Assembly: GCF_900105655.1 (NCBI RefSeq)
Contig: NZ_LT629787.1
Location: 2,046,001-2,110,000, forward strand
Origin: Halopseudomonas salegens
GTDB lineage: Bacteria; Pseudomonadota; Gammaproteobacteria; Pseudomonadales; Pseudomonadaceae
Reading direction: 5' to 3'
Length of the DNA stretch: 64,000 bases
The first letter of the stretch is position 1. Each line of letters begins with the position of its first letter. This document shows, piece after piece, positions 33,848 through 43,231 of this stretch. The notes beneath the pieces are model-generated. The model worked only from the letters and a program-made list of their open reading frames with translations, was not told the DNA's origin and made no database searches. Both the position numbers and the translations under genes were made by a program.

Positions 33848-34663
33848 TTAATTAGCAGAAGTCGTGCCAGTTTGCGACCTGGCTTCGCGCATTGAGTCGA
33901 TAGGGTCCGCTTCGTTATCGAACGGGGTATGCCGCTGATCGGTAAAGCGTGACACCAGTAGCACCACCCGACGATTCGCGCGCCGACCGGCGGCGGTGGT
34001 GTTGTCTGCCACTGGCTTGTGCTCACCGTAGCCGACTGCAGCCAGCCGCTGGGGATCGACGCCACCATTGGTCAGCATACGCACGACACTGGCTGCCCTG
34101 GCCGCAGACAACTCCCAATTGGTCGGATACTGACGCGAATTGATGGGCAGATTATCGGTAAAGCCTTCCACATGAATCGGGTTCTGATACGGTGCCAGAA
34201 TGTCGGCTATACGATCGATCAGAGTGAATGCAGCATCCAGCGGCAAAGCGTCCGCACTGGGGAAAAGCAGGCTTGAGTTGAGTTCAATTTCGATCCACAA
34301 CTCATTGCCGCGCACCTCCAGATCGCCGGCGCTGATCAGATCACCGAAAGCCGAACGCAGCGACTGGGAGATATCTTCCAGTGCGTCCTGGCCCTCGCCA
34401 TCACCACGACCACTGGCCGCAAATTCGCTGGAACTACTGATACCACGCGGCACTTCTTCTCCGATCTGGATCGGCTGGATGGATCGCTGCGGGGTATTGA
34501 ACGCTCCCACCAGCGTATCCGACAAAACCTTGTACTTGCCTTCATTGACCGAAGAGATGGAATACATGACAACGAAAAAGGCAAACAGCAAGGTAATGAA
34601 GTCAGCATAGGAAACCAGCCAGCGTTCATGGTTCTCATGCTCGGGCTGCATTCGACGACGCAT
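33848..34663 (-). CDS. motD: Flagellar stator protein MotD
   Basis: 271 residues. A short basic N-terminus is followed by one transmembrane helix containing the proton-channel Asp (WLVSYADFITLLFAFFVVMYS), a plug/linker, and a C-terminal OmpA-like peptidoglycan-binding domain (IHVEGFTDNLPINSRQYPTNWELSAARAASVVRML). With MotC it forms the second stator of Pseudomonas, important for swarming. It begins 3 bases after motC. The preceding 91-base gap to the ParA-like gene on the 3' side has no clear terminator. Confidence 0.94.
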   Translation of the reverse strand: MRRRMQPEHENHERWLVSYADFITLLFAFFVVMYSISSVNEGKYKVLSDTLVGAFNTPQRSIQPIQIGEEVPRGISSSSEFAASGRGDGEGQDALEDISQSLRSAFGDLISAGDLEVRGNELWIEIELNSSLLFPSADALPLDAAFTLIDRIADILAPYQNPIHVEGFTDNLPINSRQYPTNWELSAARAASVVRMLTNGGVDPQRLAAVGYGEHKPVADNTTAAGRRANRRVVLLVSRFTDQRHTPFDNEADPIDSMREARSQTGTTSAN

Positions 34664-34666
34664 GGC

Positions 34667-35407
34667 CTACTCCAGGAAGCCCTCGAGCTTCATTTCGATG
34701 GCGCGTGGATTTTCGCCTTCGGCAATTGAGAGCAGCCCTTCCAGCAGCATTTCACGGTAGCGTGATTGCTGCATGACGACCGCCTTGAGCTTGTTGGCTA
34801 CCGGCAGCAGAAACAGGTTGGCCAGAGCCACACCATAAATGGTCGCCACGAAAGCGACTGCAATCCCGCTACCCAGCGCTGACGGGTCAGCCAGATTGCC
34901 CATCACGTGAATCAGCCCCATCACCGCCCCGATAATACCGATGGTCGGCGAATATCCACCCATACTTTCGTAAACCTTGGCCGCCATCAGATCACGGCTT
35001 TCCTGGGTGATAATGTCCACTTCCAGGATGCTGCGCAAGGCCTCCGGTTCGTTACCATCCACCAACAGATGCAGCCCCTTGCGGACAAAGGGGTCCGGTT
35101 CCAGATCGGCCAGACTTTCCAGCCCGAGCAAGCCCTCCTTACGGGCCGTAGTACTCCATTCGATGATGCGCGCGATACCTTCCTGCAAACGCTGCTGGGG
35201 TGGCACAAAAATCCAGCGTGCGATGGTCAGCGCGCGTTTGAAGATGGGCAAAGGCGTCTGAATAAAGGAAGCACCCAGAGTCCCGCCGATAACAATAATC
35301 GCCGCCGGGCCATTGAGCAGAGCGCCGAGATGCCCACCCTCAAGATAATTGCCCCCAATAATGGCCACAAAAGCCAGAATGACGCCAATTATGCTGAGGA
35401 TATCCAT
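34667..35407 (-). CDS. motC: Flagellar stator protein MotC
   Basis: 246 residues of the MotA family with four membrane segments. GGTLGASFIQTPL lies near residue 40, GGYSPTIGIIGAVMGLIHVM with the conserved Pro near 150, and AFVATIYGVALANLFLLPVANKLK near 185. It forms the MotCD proton-driven stator with MotD. Its start overlaps the cheB stop by one base. Confidence 0.94.
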   Translation of the reverse strand: MDILSIIGVILAFVAIIGGNYLEGGHLGALLNGPAAIIVIGGTLGASFIQTPLPIFKRALTIARWIFVPPQQRLQEGIARIIEWSTTARKEGLLGLESLADLEPDPFVRKGLHLLVDGNEPEALRSILEVDIITQESRDLMAAKVYESMGGYSPTIGIIGAVMGLIHVMGNLADPSALGSGIAVAFVATIYGVALANLFLLPVANKLKAVVMQQSRYREMLLEGLLSIAEGENPRAIEMKLEGFLE

Positions 35408-36519
35408 CAGCCCAGCTCCGCCAGATAACGGCCGATATCATCCAGACTGTAAATACCATCGGCCAGGTTGGCCTTGGCAATAGCCATCGGCATCCCGTAA
35501 ATCACGCAACTGGCCTCATCCTGCGCCCAGATCTGACTGCCCGCCTGTTTGAGCATGCGCGCACCTTCACGACCATCAGCGCCCATACCGGTAAGGACGA
35601 CCGCCAGCACCTTGTCCTGAAAGGCCTTGGCAGCCGAACCAAAAGTGACATCGACACACGGCTTGTAATTCAACCGTTCGTCACCCGGCAGTATGCGTAC
35701 CGTACCACGACCATCCACCATCATCTGTTTGCCACCGGGTGCCAACAAGGCTGTTCCGACACGCAATATATCGCCGTCCTCGGCTTCCTTGACGCGAATC
35801 CTGCAAAGCTTGTCGAGACGCTCGGCAAAGGCCTTGGTAAAGGCTGCCGGCATATGCTGCACCAATAGCAGCGGGGCCGGAAAACTGGCCGGCAATTGCG
35901 TCAGTACTTTCTGCAGGGCCACCGGGCCACCGGTCGAGGTGCCAATGGCAACCAGCTTGTATTGGCGTTTGCGTGGTGGTGGGCTGCTGGCCTGCCGAGG
36001 CGCTGCCGGGGCGTCTCGGCGGGGGGCAGCGGGCTCATTCAGCGGCCTGCGCAAGCCTGCTGCTGGCGCCGGGGTGGCTGCTGTGCTGCGGCTGGGGCCA
36101 CTCAGACCCAGCGAATGCCGGTTGGTCCGTGCCAGGGTATGTACCCGCTCACAAAGCAGCTGCCGTACCTTGTCCGGGTTGCGCGAAATGTCTTCAAAAT
36201 TCTTTGGCAGGTAATCGGCTGCACCGGCTTCCAGCGCATCCAGGCTGACGCGGGCACCTTCGTAAGTCAATGAAGAGAACATCAGCACTGGCGTAGGGAA
36301 GCGCTGCATGATTTCCTTGACCGCAGTAATGCCGTCCATCACCGGCATTTCATAATCCATGGTGATAACGTCAGGCCGCAGTGACTGGACCTTTTCGATT
36401 GCTTCCTTGCCATTGGTGGCCGTGCCGACAACCTCAATCTGCACGTCACCGGCGAGAATTTCCGTTACCCGGCGGCGGAAGAATCCAGAGTCATCCACCA
36501 CCAGCACCTTAACCGCCAT
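35407..36519 (-). CDS. cheB: Chemotaxis methylesterase CheB
   Basis: 370 residues from [16 protein letters not shown], with GGGAGA before the ATG. An N-terminal receiver has the phospho-acceptor Asp in [14 protein letters not shown] Pro/Ala/Arg-rich linker of about 50 residues follows, then the methylesterase domain with the catalytic Ser in GTSTGGP, His in [10 protein letters not shown] and Asp in LTGMGADG. It demethylates or deamidates receptor glutamates for adaptation when phosphorylated by CheA. Confidence 0.95.
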   Translation of the reverse strand: MAVKVLVVDDSGFFRRRVTEILAGDVQIEVVGTATNGKEAIEKVQSLRPDVITMDYEMPVMDGITAVKEIMQRFPTPVLMFSSLTYEGARVSLDALEAGAADYLPKNFEDISRNPDKVRQLLCERVHTLARTNRHSLGLSGPSRSTAATPAPAAGLRRPLNEPAAPRRDAPAAPRQASSPPPRKRQYKLVAIGTSTGGPVALQKVLTQLPASFPAPLLLVQHMPAAFTKAFAERLDKLCRIRVKEAEDGDILRVGTALLAPGGKQMMVDGRGTVRILPGDERLNYKPCVDVTFGSAAKAFQDKVLAVVLTGMGADGREGARMLKQAGSQIWAQDEASCVIYGMPMAIAKANLADGIYSLDDIGRYLAELG

Positions 36520-36612
36520 ACTGTCTCCCAATCACTATGCTGGGCTTGTGTAGCCCGCGCCCTGACAATCCCGATTTATTCCGGAGCAAACCTACCGGCG
36601 GGCACAGCAACG

Positions 36613-38847
36613 TCAGCCACGACGTGCATAGCGCTTGAGCAGGCCCGGAATATCCAGAATCAGGGCAATTCGTCCATCCCCGGTAATAGTTGCTCCAGCC
36701 ATACCAGCCGTGCCATGGAGCATTCGACCCAGGGGTTTGATCACCACTTCTTCCTGACCTACCAGTTGATCAACCACAAAGCCGACCTTCTGTGTTCCCA
36801 CGGACACTATTACCACACTGGCTGCCGAATTGTCCGAGGTATCTTCCACCCCTGGCAGCAACCAGCGCTTGAGGTAGAACAGCGGCAGTGTCTTGTCACG
36901 TACGATAATGACTTCCTGACCATCGACGACATTGGTGCGTGACAGATCCAGGCTGTATATCTCGTTGACATTGACCAACGGCAAGGCAAACGCCTGGTCA
37001 GCCAGCATGATCATCAGGGTCGGCATGATTGCCAGTGTCAAGGGTACCTTGATGGCAATCCGCGAGCCTTTGCCCTTGGTCGACTCGATATTGATGGTAC
37101 CGTTGAGCTGGGAAATCTTGGTTTTGACCACATCCATACCGACGCCCCGGCCGGACACATCGGATATTTCCGTCTTGGTCGAGAAGCCCGGAGCCAGAAT
37201 CAGATTGAAGCATTCATTCTCGCTCAGGCGCTCGGCGGCATCCTTGTCCATCATGCCCTTCTCAACCGCCTTGGCACGCAGCACATCCGCATCCATACCG
37301 CGACCATCGTCAGTGATGGTCAACAGAATCTGATCGCCTTCCTGTTCAGCGGCCAGCACCACTTTACCGGTGCGCGGCTTACCCGCCTGCTCACGCTCAT
37401 CAGGCATTTCAATACCATGATCGACCGAGTTGCGCACAAGGTGGACCAAGGGATCAGCCAACGCCTCAACCAGGTTCTTGTCCAGATCGGTTTCTTCACC
37501 AATCAGTTCCAGGTTGATTTCCTTTTTCAGGTTGCGCGCCAGGTCCCGCACCACACGCGGGAAGCGGCCGAATACTTTCTTGATCGGCTGCATGCGCGTT
37601 TTCATCACCGAACTTTGCAAGTCGGCAGTGACCACATCCAGATTGCTGACCGCTTTGCTCAATTCTTCGTCATTATTGCTGTCACCCAGGCGCACCAGTC
37701 GATTACGCACCAGCACCAGCTCACCGACCATATTCATGATCTCATCCAGCCGCGCGGTATCCACGCGCACGGTGGCGTCAACCGGAGCCGGCTCATTTCC
37801 ACCGTTACCCCCCGCCGACTTGGCGGCAGGCTTGGCAGCCGGTTTTTTCTCGGCAGCAGGTGACGCTGCTTTGGCTGCGGCTTTGGGGGCCGCCTTGGCA
37901 GGTGGCTCAGTTTTTTCCGCAGGCTTGGCGGCTGCAGGCGGCGGAGCTGCACCCGCTGGCGCACCTTCGACACCGGGGCCCTTGCCTTTGCCGTGCAATT
38001 GATCGAGCAAGGCTTCGAACTCATCATCACTGATGTCGTCTCCGGCCTTCTCACCTGCCGGGCTGCCCGCCGCCTCGGCGTCAGCTGCGACGCCCGGGGC
38101 CTTGCCGCTGCCGTGCAATTCATCCAGCAGCGCTTCGAATTCATCTTCGGAAATATCATCTCCGCTGCTCGCTGGAGCAGCTTCGGCAGCTTTCAGTGCC
38201 GGGGCCTTGCCTGGCCCGTGCAACTGATCCAGCAGCGCTTCGAATTCATCATCAGTGATTTCATCACTGTCAGCCGACCCCTCTGCCGCAGGCGCTTCCG
38301 GGGCATCAGTGGCAGTACTTCCACCGGGTTCATGCAAGGCATCCAGCAACTGCTCGAACTCGTCGTCAGTTATATCGCCTTCAGGCGTTGCGTCCGGGCT
38401 TGTGGGTGCCGTTTCCGGCTCGGCACTGGCGGGCGGTTCCGGCGCCGCATCCGCCGACTCAGGCTGAGCCAGTACTGCCAGTGCGGCCAGGAGTTCAGGA
38501 TCAGCCGGGGTCGGCTCAGTACGTTCACGCACTTCATCGAACATGCTGTTGACGCTATCCAGCGCTTGCAACACCACATCCATGAGTTCCGAGGTGACCT
38601 GACGCTCGCCTTTTCGCAAAATATCAAAGACGTTCTCGGCAATATGGCAACAACCGACCAGAGCATCGAGCTGCAGGAATCCAGCACCACCTTTTACGGT
38701 ATGGAAGCCGCGAAAGATAGCATTGAGCAAATCCGTATCGTCCGGACGATTTTCCAGTTCAACCAGTTGCTCGGACAACTGTTCGAGGATTTCACCCGCC
38801 TCGACCAGAAAGTCCTGGAGGATTTCCTCGTCCGCATCGAAACTCAT
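36613..38847 (-). CDS. cheA: Chemotaxis histidine kinase CheA
   Basis: 744 residues. Order: Hpt domain with phospho-His49 (GFHTVKGGAGFLQL); a long acidic/Ala-Pro linker at about 110-350 carrying four copies of a DEFEALLDQLHG motif; dimerisation helix (VDTARLDEIMNMVGELVLVRNRL); HATPase with N box LVHLVRNSVDHGIE and G boxes DDGRGMD and GRGVGMDVV; and a C-terminal CheW-like domain. No separate P2 (CheY-binding) domain is recognisable, so the repeats may serve docking. It phosphorylates CheY and CheB. cheZ ends 12 bases before its start. Confidence 0.95.
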   Translation of the reverse strand: MSFDADEEILQDFLVEAGEILEQLSEQLVELENRPDDTDLLNAIFRGFHTVKGGAGFLQLDALVGCCHIAENVFDILRKGERQVTSELMDVVLQALDSVNSMFDEVRERTEPTPADPELLAALAVLAQPESADAAPEPPASAEPETAPTSPDATPEGDITDDEFEQLLDALHEPGGSTATDAPEAPAAEGSADSDEITDDEFEALLDQLHGPGKAPALKAAEAAPASSGDDISEDEFEALLDELHGSGKAPGVAADAEAAGSPAGEKAGDDISDDEFEALLDQLHGKGKGPGVEGAPAGAAPPPAAAKPAEKTEPPAKAAPKAAAKAASPAAEKKPAAKPAAKSAGGNGGNEPAPVDATVRVDTARLDEIMNMVGELVLVRNRLVRLGDSNNDEELSKAVSNLDVVTADLQSSVMKTRMQPIKKVFGRFPRVVRDLARNLKKEINLELIGEETDLDKNLVEALADPLVHLVRNSVDHGIEMPDEREQAGKPRTGKVVLAAEQEGDQILLTITDDGRGMDADVLRAKAVEKGMMDKDAAERLSENECFNLILAPGFSTKTEISDVSGRGVGMDVVKTKISQLNGTINIESTKGKGSRIAIKVPLTLAIMPTLMIMLADQAFALPLVNVNEIYSLDLSRTNVVDGQEVIIVRDKTLPLFYLKRWLLPGVEDTSDNSAASVVIVSVGTQKVGFVVDQLVGQEEVVIKPLGRMLHGTAGMAGATITGDGRIALILDIPGLLKRYARRG
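37990..38370 (-). repeat. Four-copy degenerate tandem repeat inside cheA
   Basis: In the encoded protein the motif (D/E)DEFE-(A/Q)LLD-x-LH recurs at residues 161-172, 199-210, 234-245 and 274-285, spaced 35-40 residues and mostly preceded by D-I-(T/S). Copies two to four are followed by G-x-GK-(A/G)-P; copy one ends EPGG. At DNA level the copies are also similar, so the array may vary in number between strains. Each unit would form a short acidic amphipathic helix. Confidence 0.85.
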
Positions 38848-38859
38848 GCACCTACTCCC

Positions 38860-39663
38860 CTAGAATCCAAGACTGGACAGAAGATCATCAACTTCATCCT
38901 GCCCTGACACAACGTCTTCTCTTTTATCGGCATGAATCTGCGGACCTTCACCCCCAGAGGAGGATTTTTTCTGTTCTTGTTGTTTTTCATCGTGCTGAAT
39001 ACCGGCCATACGGTCGACGTGACCGGCCATTCGTACCAGACTGACCAGGCTTTCTTCGACATCGTGAACAAGGGTCGTTACCCGCTTGATCACCTGACCG
39101 GTCAGGTCCTGGAAGTCCTGCGCCAGCATGATATCGTTGAGGTTGCTGCTGATCTGACTACTCGACTGTTCGGTTTGCTCGAGGAATTCACCCATGCGCC
39201 GGTACAAGTCCCGGAACTCATCAGCGGCCATCTCGCGCCGCTGCAGGCGCTGCCAGTCATTGCGTAAGGCAGCGGCCTGCTGCCCGAGATCGGTCGCCAC
39301 CGGAAGGGTGTCATCAACCAGATCCATGGTTTTATTGGCCGCGCCCTCAGTCAGCTTGACGACATAATCGAGCCGGTCAGAGGCATCGCTGATCTTGGAC
39401 ACTTCACCGTCTGGCTCCTGCTCTCCCAGAGCATGACTGGTATCCAGCTGAAAATTCACGATGGCATTGTGCAGTGCGCGGGTCAGCTGACCAACCTCAT
39501 GGTAGAGGCCGCGATCACGCGCCTGGTTGATGGCATGAACCACCATGATGGCTTCACCGAACTTGCCCTGTTCCAGGTACTCGACCAATTGGCGCGCGTT
39601 GTCCTTGAGTGAGTTTTCGAACTCCTGAGCGGTCGCCTGGCCGGGATCCTTACTTAACGCCAT
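38860..39663 (-). CDS. cheZ: Chemotaxis protein phosphatase CheZ
   Basis: 267 residues, mainly long helices. The catalytic segment is LAQDFQDLTGQVIKRV, with the conserved Asp and Gln near residue 175-182, and the C-terminal CheY-binding peptide is DEVDDLLSSLGF. It accelerates dephosphorylation of CheY-P. It sits between cheY (21 bases upstream) and cheA. Confidence 0.94.
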   Translation of the reverse strand: MALSKDPGQATAQEFENSLKDNARQLVEYLEQGKFGEAIMVVHAINQARDRGLYHEVGQLTRALHNAIVNFQLDTSHALGEQEPDGEVSKISDASDRLDYVVKLTEGAANKTMDLVDDTLPVATDLGQQAAALRNDWQRLQRREMAADEFRDLYRRMGEFLEQTEQSSSQISSNLNDIMLAQDFQDLTGQVIKRVTTLVHDVEESLVSLVRMAGHVDRMAGIQHDEKQQEQKKSSSGGEGPQIHADKREDVVSGQDEVDDLLSSLGF

Positions 39664-39684
39664 AACCTGTACCCCGGTGCTTGA

Positions 39685-40074
39685 TTATTGTGCCTGTACG
39701 CGCTCAAAAATCTTTTCGATCTTCTCTTTCAGAGCCTGGGCGGTAAAGGGTTTGACCACATAGCCATTGACGCCAGCCTGAGCCGCTTCAATGATCTGGT
39801 CACGCTTGGCTTCGGCAGTCACCATCAACACGGGCAAGTGTTTGAGGCGCTCGTCGGCGCGAACTGCTCGCAACAGGTCGATACCGCTCATGCCGGGCAT
39901 GTTCCAGTCGGTCACCAGAAAGTCGAAGTTGCCGCTTTGCAGCATGGGCAGCGCAGACGTACCGTCATCGGCTTCAGCGGTATTGGTAAACCCGAGGTCG
40001 CGCAACAGGTTCTTGATAATCCGCCTCATTGTCGAAAAATCATCAACAATGAGAATTTTCATGTTCTTGTCCAA
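39685..40074 (-). CDS. cheY: Chemotaxis response regulator CheY
   Basis: 129 residues if started at the TTG at 40074, 125 from the ATG at 40062 ([14 protein letters not shown], the family N-terminus). GGAGG at 40080-40084 is 5 bases from the TTG but 17 from the ATG, so the ribosome binding site favours TTG. The single receiver domain has acidic DD, the phospho-acceptor Asp in [10 protein letters not shown], the Thr/Ala switch in MVTAEAKR and Lys in VVKPFTA. CheY-P binds the flagellar motor switch. It is separated from fliA by 171 bases. Confidence 0.93.
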   Translation of the reverse strand: MDKNMKILIVDDFSTMRRIIKNLLRDLGFTNTAEADDGTSALPMLQSGNFDFLVTDWNMPGMSGIDLLRAVRADERLKHLPVLMVTAEAKRDQIIEAAQAGVNGYVVKPFTAQALKEKIEKIFERVQAQ

Positions 40075-40129
40075 GTCGACCTCCGTACAAACCAGGAATC
40101 CAGCGGCTCGGTGCCCCGCCTACCTAATG

Positions 40130-40137
40130 TTATTGGC
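40130..40137 (-). promoter_or_regulatory. Weak sigma-28-like -10 element before cheY
   Basis: Read on the minus strand GCCAATAA differs at one position from the FliA consensus -10 GCCGATAA and lies 56 bases before the cheY start. The matching -35 region (TTATTAAC) is poor, so this is only a candidate for FliA control of the cheYZA segment. Confidence 0.25.
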
Positions 40138-40245
40138 CAAACAAGCCGGTTAATAATCCAGCCGTCAGTCTACCGGACTTGCTGCAGCAGCGCTGCCGAT
40201 AGCGACGAAAATAATCCCTGCGCATTGGGCGCCAACAGAACCGGG

Positions 40246-40980
40246 TCAGTCTCCCTGCCAACCCGACAATCGCGCTCGCAAGCGAGCAGCCGATTGCGAG
40301 TGGAGCTGACTTACCCGGGATTCGCTGACCCCGAGCACGGCGCCAATCTCTTTCAGGTTGAGCTCTTCGTCGTAATACAGCGACAACAGCAGCCGTTCAC
40401 GCTCTGGCAGACTATCGATAGCCTCGACCAGGGCGGCGCGAAAGCGATCGTCACGCAAGCCATCAAACGGACCTTCTTCACCAACCGACTCGGCCGGCAT
40501 CCCCGCAGCCAGCAAATCATCAAAACTGAACAGGCGGCTGCCGGCAGTATCGTTGAGCATGGCGTAATAATCGTCAACGCTTACGTCTAATTCGGCCGCA
40601 ACCTCATGATCTTTAGCGTCACGCCCCAATCGGGACTCGACCGCACGTATCGCTTCACTGACCATCCGCGAATTACGGTGCACCGAACGTGGCGCCCAAT
40701 CCCCCTTGCGCACCTCATCCAGCATGGCGCCACGAATGCGAATGCCGGCGTAGGTTTCAAAACTGGCGCCCTTGCCATGGTCGAACTTGCGCGACGCTTC
40801 AAGCAAACCGATCATGCCGGCCTGGAGCAAATCATCGACCTGAACACTGGCCGGCAAACGGCCCAGCAAATGATAAGCGATACGCTTGACCAACGGAGCA
40901 AACTGCTCCACCAACTGATCCTGATAATTATTATTTTGCGCTCGCGTATACATGCTCACCCCGCCAGCCGATGCCATCAT
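40246..40980 (-). CDS. fliA: Flagellar sigma factor FliA (sigma-28)
   Basis: 244 residues. Region 2 includes APLVKRIAYHLLGRLPASVQVDDLLQAGMIGLLEA, region 3 includes GDWAPRSVHRNSRMV, and region 4 includes LNLKEIGAVLGVSESRVSQLHSQ. It directs RNA polymerase to late flagellar and chemotaxis genes and is held by FlgM. The start overlaps the fleN stop (ATGATG); an internal ATG at 40953 with GGGGTGAG upstream is an alternative, but P. aeruginosa FliA carries the equivalent N-terminal extension. Confidence 0.95.
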   Translation of the reverse strand: MMASAGGVSMYTRAQNNNYQDQLVEQFAPLVKRIAYHLLGRLPASVQVDDLLQAGMIGLLEASRKFDHGKGASFETYAGIRIRGAMLDEVRKGDWAPRSVHRNSRMVSEAIRAVESRLGRDAKDHEVAAELDVSVDDYYAMLNDTAGSRLFSFDDLLAAGMPAESVGEEGPFDGLRDDRFRAALVEAIDSLPERERLLLSLYYDEELNLKEIGAVLGVSESRVSQLHSQSAARLRARLSGWQGD

Positions 40981-41804
40981 AAGCCTGATCCTGTCCGCTG
41001 CACCAAGCGCTCGACAAAAAACTCGAGATGCCCGCGCGGGTTAGCCGGCAGCGGCCAGCCATCCACTTTTTGCGCTATGCCACGAATGGCAATAGAGGCC
41101 TTGCTGCGCGGAAAGGCTTCGTAAACTGCCTTTTGCTTCTGTACCGCCTTGCGTACCGACTCGTCGTAAGGAACTGCGCCAACATACTGAAGTGCGACAT
41201 CCAGAAAACGATCCGTTACCTTGGTCAGCTTAGCAAAAACTGAACGGCCTTCCTGCGGCGTATGCACCATATTTGCCAGAACACGGAAACGGGTCATGCC
41301 GTGATCCCGGTTGAGCAGCTTGATCAAGGCGTAGGCATCGGTAATCGAAGTCGGTTCGTCACAGACGACCACCAGCACTTCCTGGGCAGCGCGCACAAAG
41401 CTGACCACCGAATCGCTGATCCCGGCAGCGGTATCCACAATCAGCACGTCAATATTCTGGCCGATATCACTGAAGGCCTGGATCAGACCGGCATGCTCCT
41501 GCGGTTGCAGATTGACCATCCGCGCAGCGCCAGAAGCCGCCGGCACGATGCGTATACCGCCCGGACCATCTATCAGCACGTCACGCAGCTCACAGGTACC
41601 GTCAAGCACGTCCACCAGAGTGGCTTTGGGTTTCAGGCCAAGCAGTACATCCACGTTGGCAAGACCAAGGTCAGCGTCAAGCAAGACGACGCGTCGCCCC
41701 AGATCAGCCAACGCCAGACTCAGGTTGACCGACACGTTAGTCTTGCCGATGCCGCCCTTGCCACCAGTGACTGCGATAACCTGAACCGGATGATTGCTCG
41801 CCAT
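40977..41804 (-). CDS. fleN: Flagellar number regulator FleN (FlhG)
   Basis: 275 residues from MASNHPVQVIAVTGGKGG; a TTG at 41837 overlapping the flhF stop is an alternative start. MinD/ParA-type ATPase with deviant Walker A GGKGGIGKTNVSVNL, LLDADLGLANVDVLLGL, and VLIVDTAAGISDSV. FleN antagonises FleQ and limits polar flagella to one. It lies between flhF and fliA in the conserved order. Confidence 0.95.
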   Translation of the reverse strand: MASNHPVQVIAVTGGKGGIGKTNVSVNLSLALADLGRRVVLLDADLGLANVDVLLGLKPKATLVDVLDGTCELRDVLIDGPGGIRIVPAASGAARMVNLQPQEHAGLIQAFSDIGQNIDVLIVDTAAGISDSVVSFVRAAQEVLVVVCDEPTSITDAYALIKLLNRDHGMTRFRVLANMVHTPQEGRSVFAKLTKVTDRFLDVALQYVGAVPYDESVRKAVQKQKAVYEAFPRSKASIAIRGIAQKVDGWPLPANPRGHLEFFVERLVQRTGSGL

Positions 41805-41833
41805 CTCGCTGCTTACCTTAATCTGTATTGTTT

Positions 41834-43210
41834 TCAACCAGCACGCTGGCTATTTAGTATACCGGCAAAAACGTCGGCCATGGTGGCATCTGCCGGTGTT
41901 TCCTCACTGGCCAGGCTGACTGCACGACTGACCAGCTTATGGCCAACGGCCTTACTGATGTCATCCGGAATACGCTGGCCATCTGCCAGATAGGCTAACG
42001 GCAAACCGACCTCCATAGCCAGCCCGAGTCCCTCACCCAGTGTCGCTGCCTCATCGACCTTGGTCAGCACACAGCCAACCAGGTTGCAGCGTTTATAGCT
42101 GTGCCAGGCAGCCTTGAGCACACGATACTGGCTGGTGGCCGGCAGTACCAGCAGAGGTTGCACTCGGCGACCCTGTTGCGCCAGCTCATTCAGCTGGCTG
42201 CGCAGCTCCGGATCATCCCCATGCATACCCGCAGTATCCACCAGCACCAGACGCTTGTCGGCAAAATCCGCCAACACCTCGCTCAGGTTGTTCTGTTCAT
42301 CCACCACCCGTACCGGCACATTGAGAATACGGCCCAGGGTACGCAGCTGTTCATGGGCACCAATACGATAGGTATCCATGGTAACCAGAGCCACGTGTTG
42401 ACTGCCGTGTTTGAGCACATAGCGCGCGGCCAGTTTGCCCAGGGTGGTAGTCTTGCCGGCGCCGGTCGGCCCAACCAGAGCGATAACACCGCCCTTGTCC
42501 ACCAGGTCGGCTTCTGCAACCGGCAGGCTGTGCGCCAGATGAGCCAGGAGCAAGCGCCAGGCCTGGCGCTGATCGGAGATATCGGCCACCTTGGTCATCA
42601 ATTGCTGCGACAGCTCTGCCGGCAAACCCAACTGGGTCAGCTTGCGCCACAACCCCGCCTGCTTGGGCTGCTGCTGATTGATCTGCCCCCAGGCCATGCT
42701 GCCCAGCTGTACTTCAAGCAAGTCCCGCAGGCCGGCAAGTTCGGCTTTCATCGCTTGCATACCGGCGCTGTCGCTGGCACTGGAGCTCGCCTGTTCGCTG
42801 TAGGCCTCAGGTGCTTTTGCGGGTTTGGCCAGCGGCGCCACATAAGGTTCGGTCGCTTCCTGCTGCAAGCGGGCGAGGAAATCACGGGCTTCAGTCGAGC
42901 CACTTTCAGCGGCCTCGCGCATGCTGTCGCCAAACATTTGGCGGTTGACTACCGGGCTGTCGCTTGAGCGCTCGCCGGCATCCAGTCGTGCCCGGGCGGT
43001 AACCATCTGCTCGCGGGTTTTCTTCAACTCACGATCCAGGCCCGGTGTGGGTGGCGTTACTCGTGCTGGCTCGTAATCCAGCGCAGCGGTCAGCTCAATT
43101 CCGCCAACTACCCGACGGTTGCCAATGATGGAAGCTTCCGGCCCCAGCTCGTCGCGGACCTGCTTCATCGCCTGACTCATGTTGGCGGCAAAGAAACGTT
43201 TGACTTTCAT
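41834..43210 (-). CDS. flhF: Flagellar SRP-like GTPase FlhF
   Basis: 458 residues from MKVKRFFAANMSQAMKQVRDELG, with GAGG upstream. After the basic N-domain and a variable linker comes the SRP-type GTPase: G1 GPTGAGKTTTLGKLAARY, G2/DTYRIGAHEQLR, G3 DTAGMHGDD, and TKVDEA. FlhF sets the polar site of flagellar assembly and works with FleN. It follows flhA by 21 bases. Confidence 0.95.
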   Translation of the reverse strand: MKVKRFFAANMSQAMKQVRDELGPEASIIGNRRVVGGIELTAALDYEPARVTPPTPGLDRELKKTREQMVTARARLDAGERSSDSPVVNRQMFGDSMREAAESGSTEARDFLARLQQEATEPYVAPLAKPAKAPEAYSEQASSSASDSAGMQAMKAELAGLRDLLEVQLGSMAWGQINQQQPKQAGLWRKLTQLGLPAELSQQLMTKVADISDQRQAWRLLLAHLAHSLPVAEADLVDKGGVIALVGPTGAGKTTTLGKLAARYVLKHGSQHVALVTMDTYRIGAHEQLRTLGRILNVPVRVVDEQNNLSEVLADFADKRLVLVDTAGMHGDDPELRSQLNELAQQGRRVQPLLVLPATSQYRVLKAAWHSYKRCNLVGCVLTKVDEAATLGEGLGLAMEVGLPLAYLADGQRIPDDISKAVGHKLVSRAVSLASEETPADATMADVFAGILNSQRAG

Positions 43211-43231
43211 GGCTGACCTCACCCTTTATGC

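Noticed and set aside
40194..40201. GCCGATAG resembling a FliA -10 element
   Set aside because: It is on the plus strand and points away from cheY; no plus-strand gene starts downstream.
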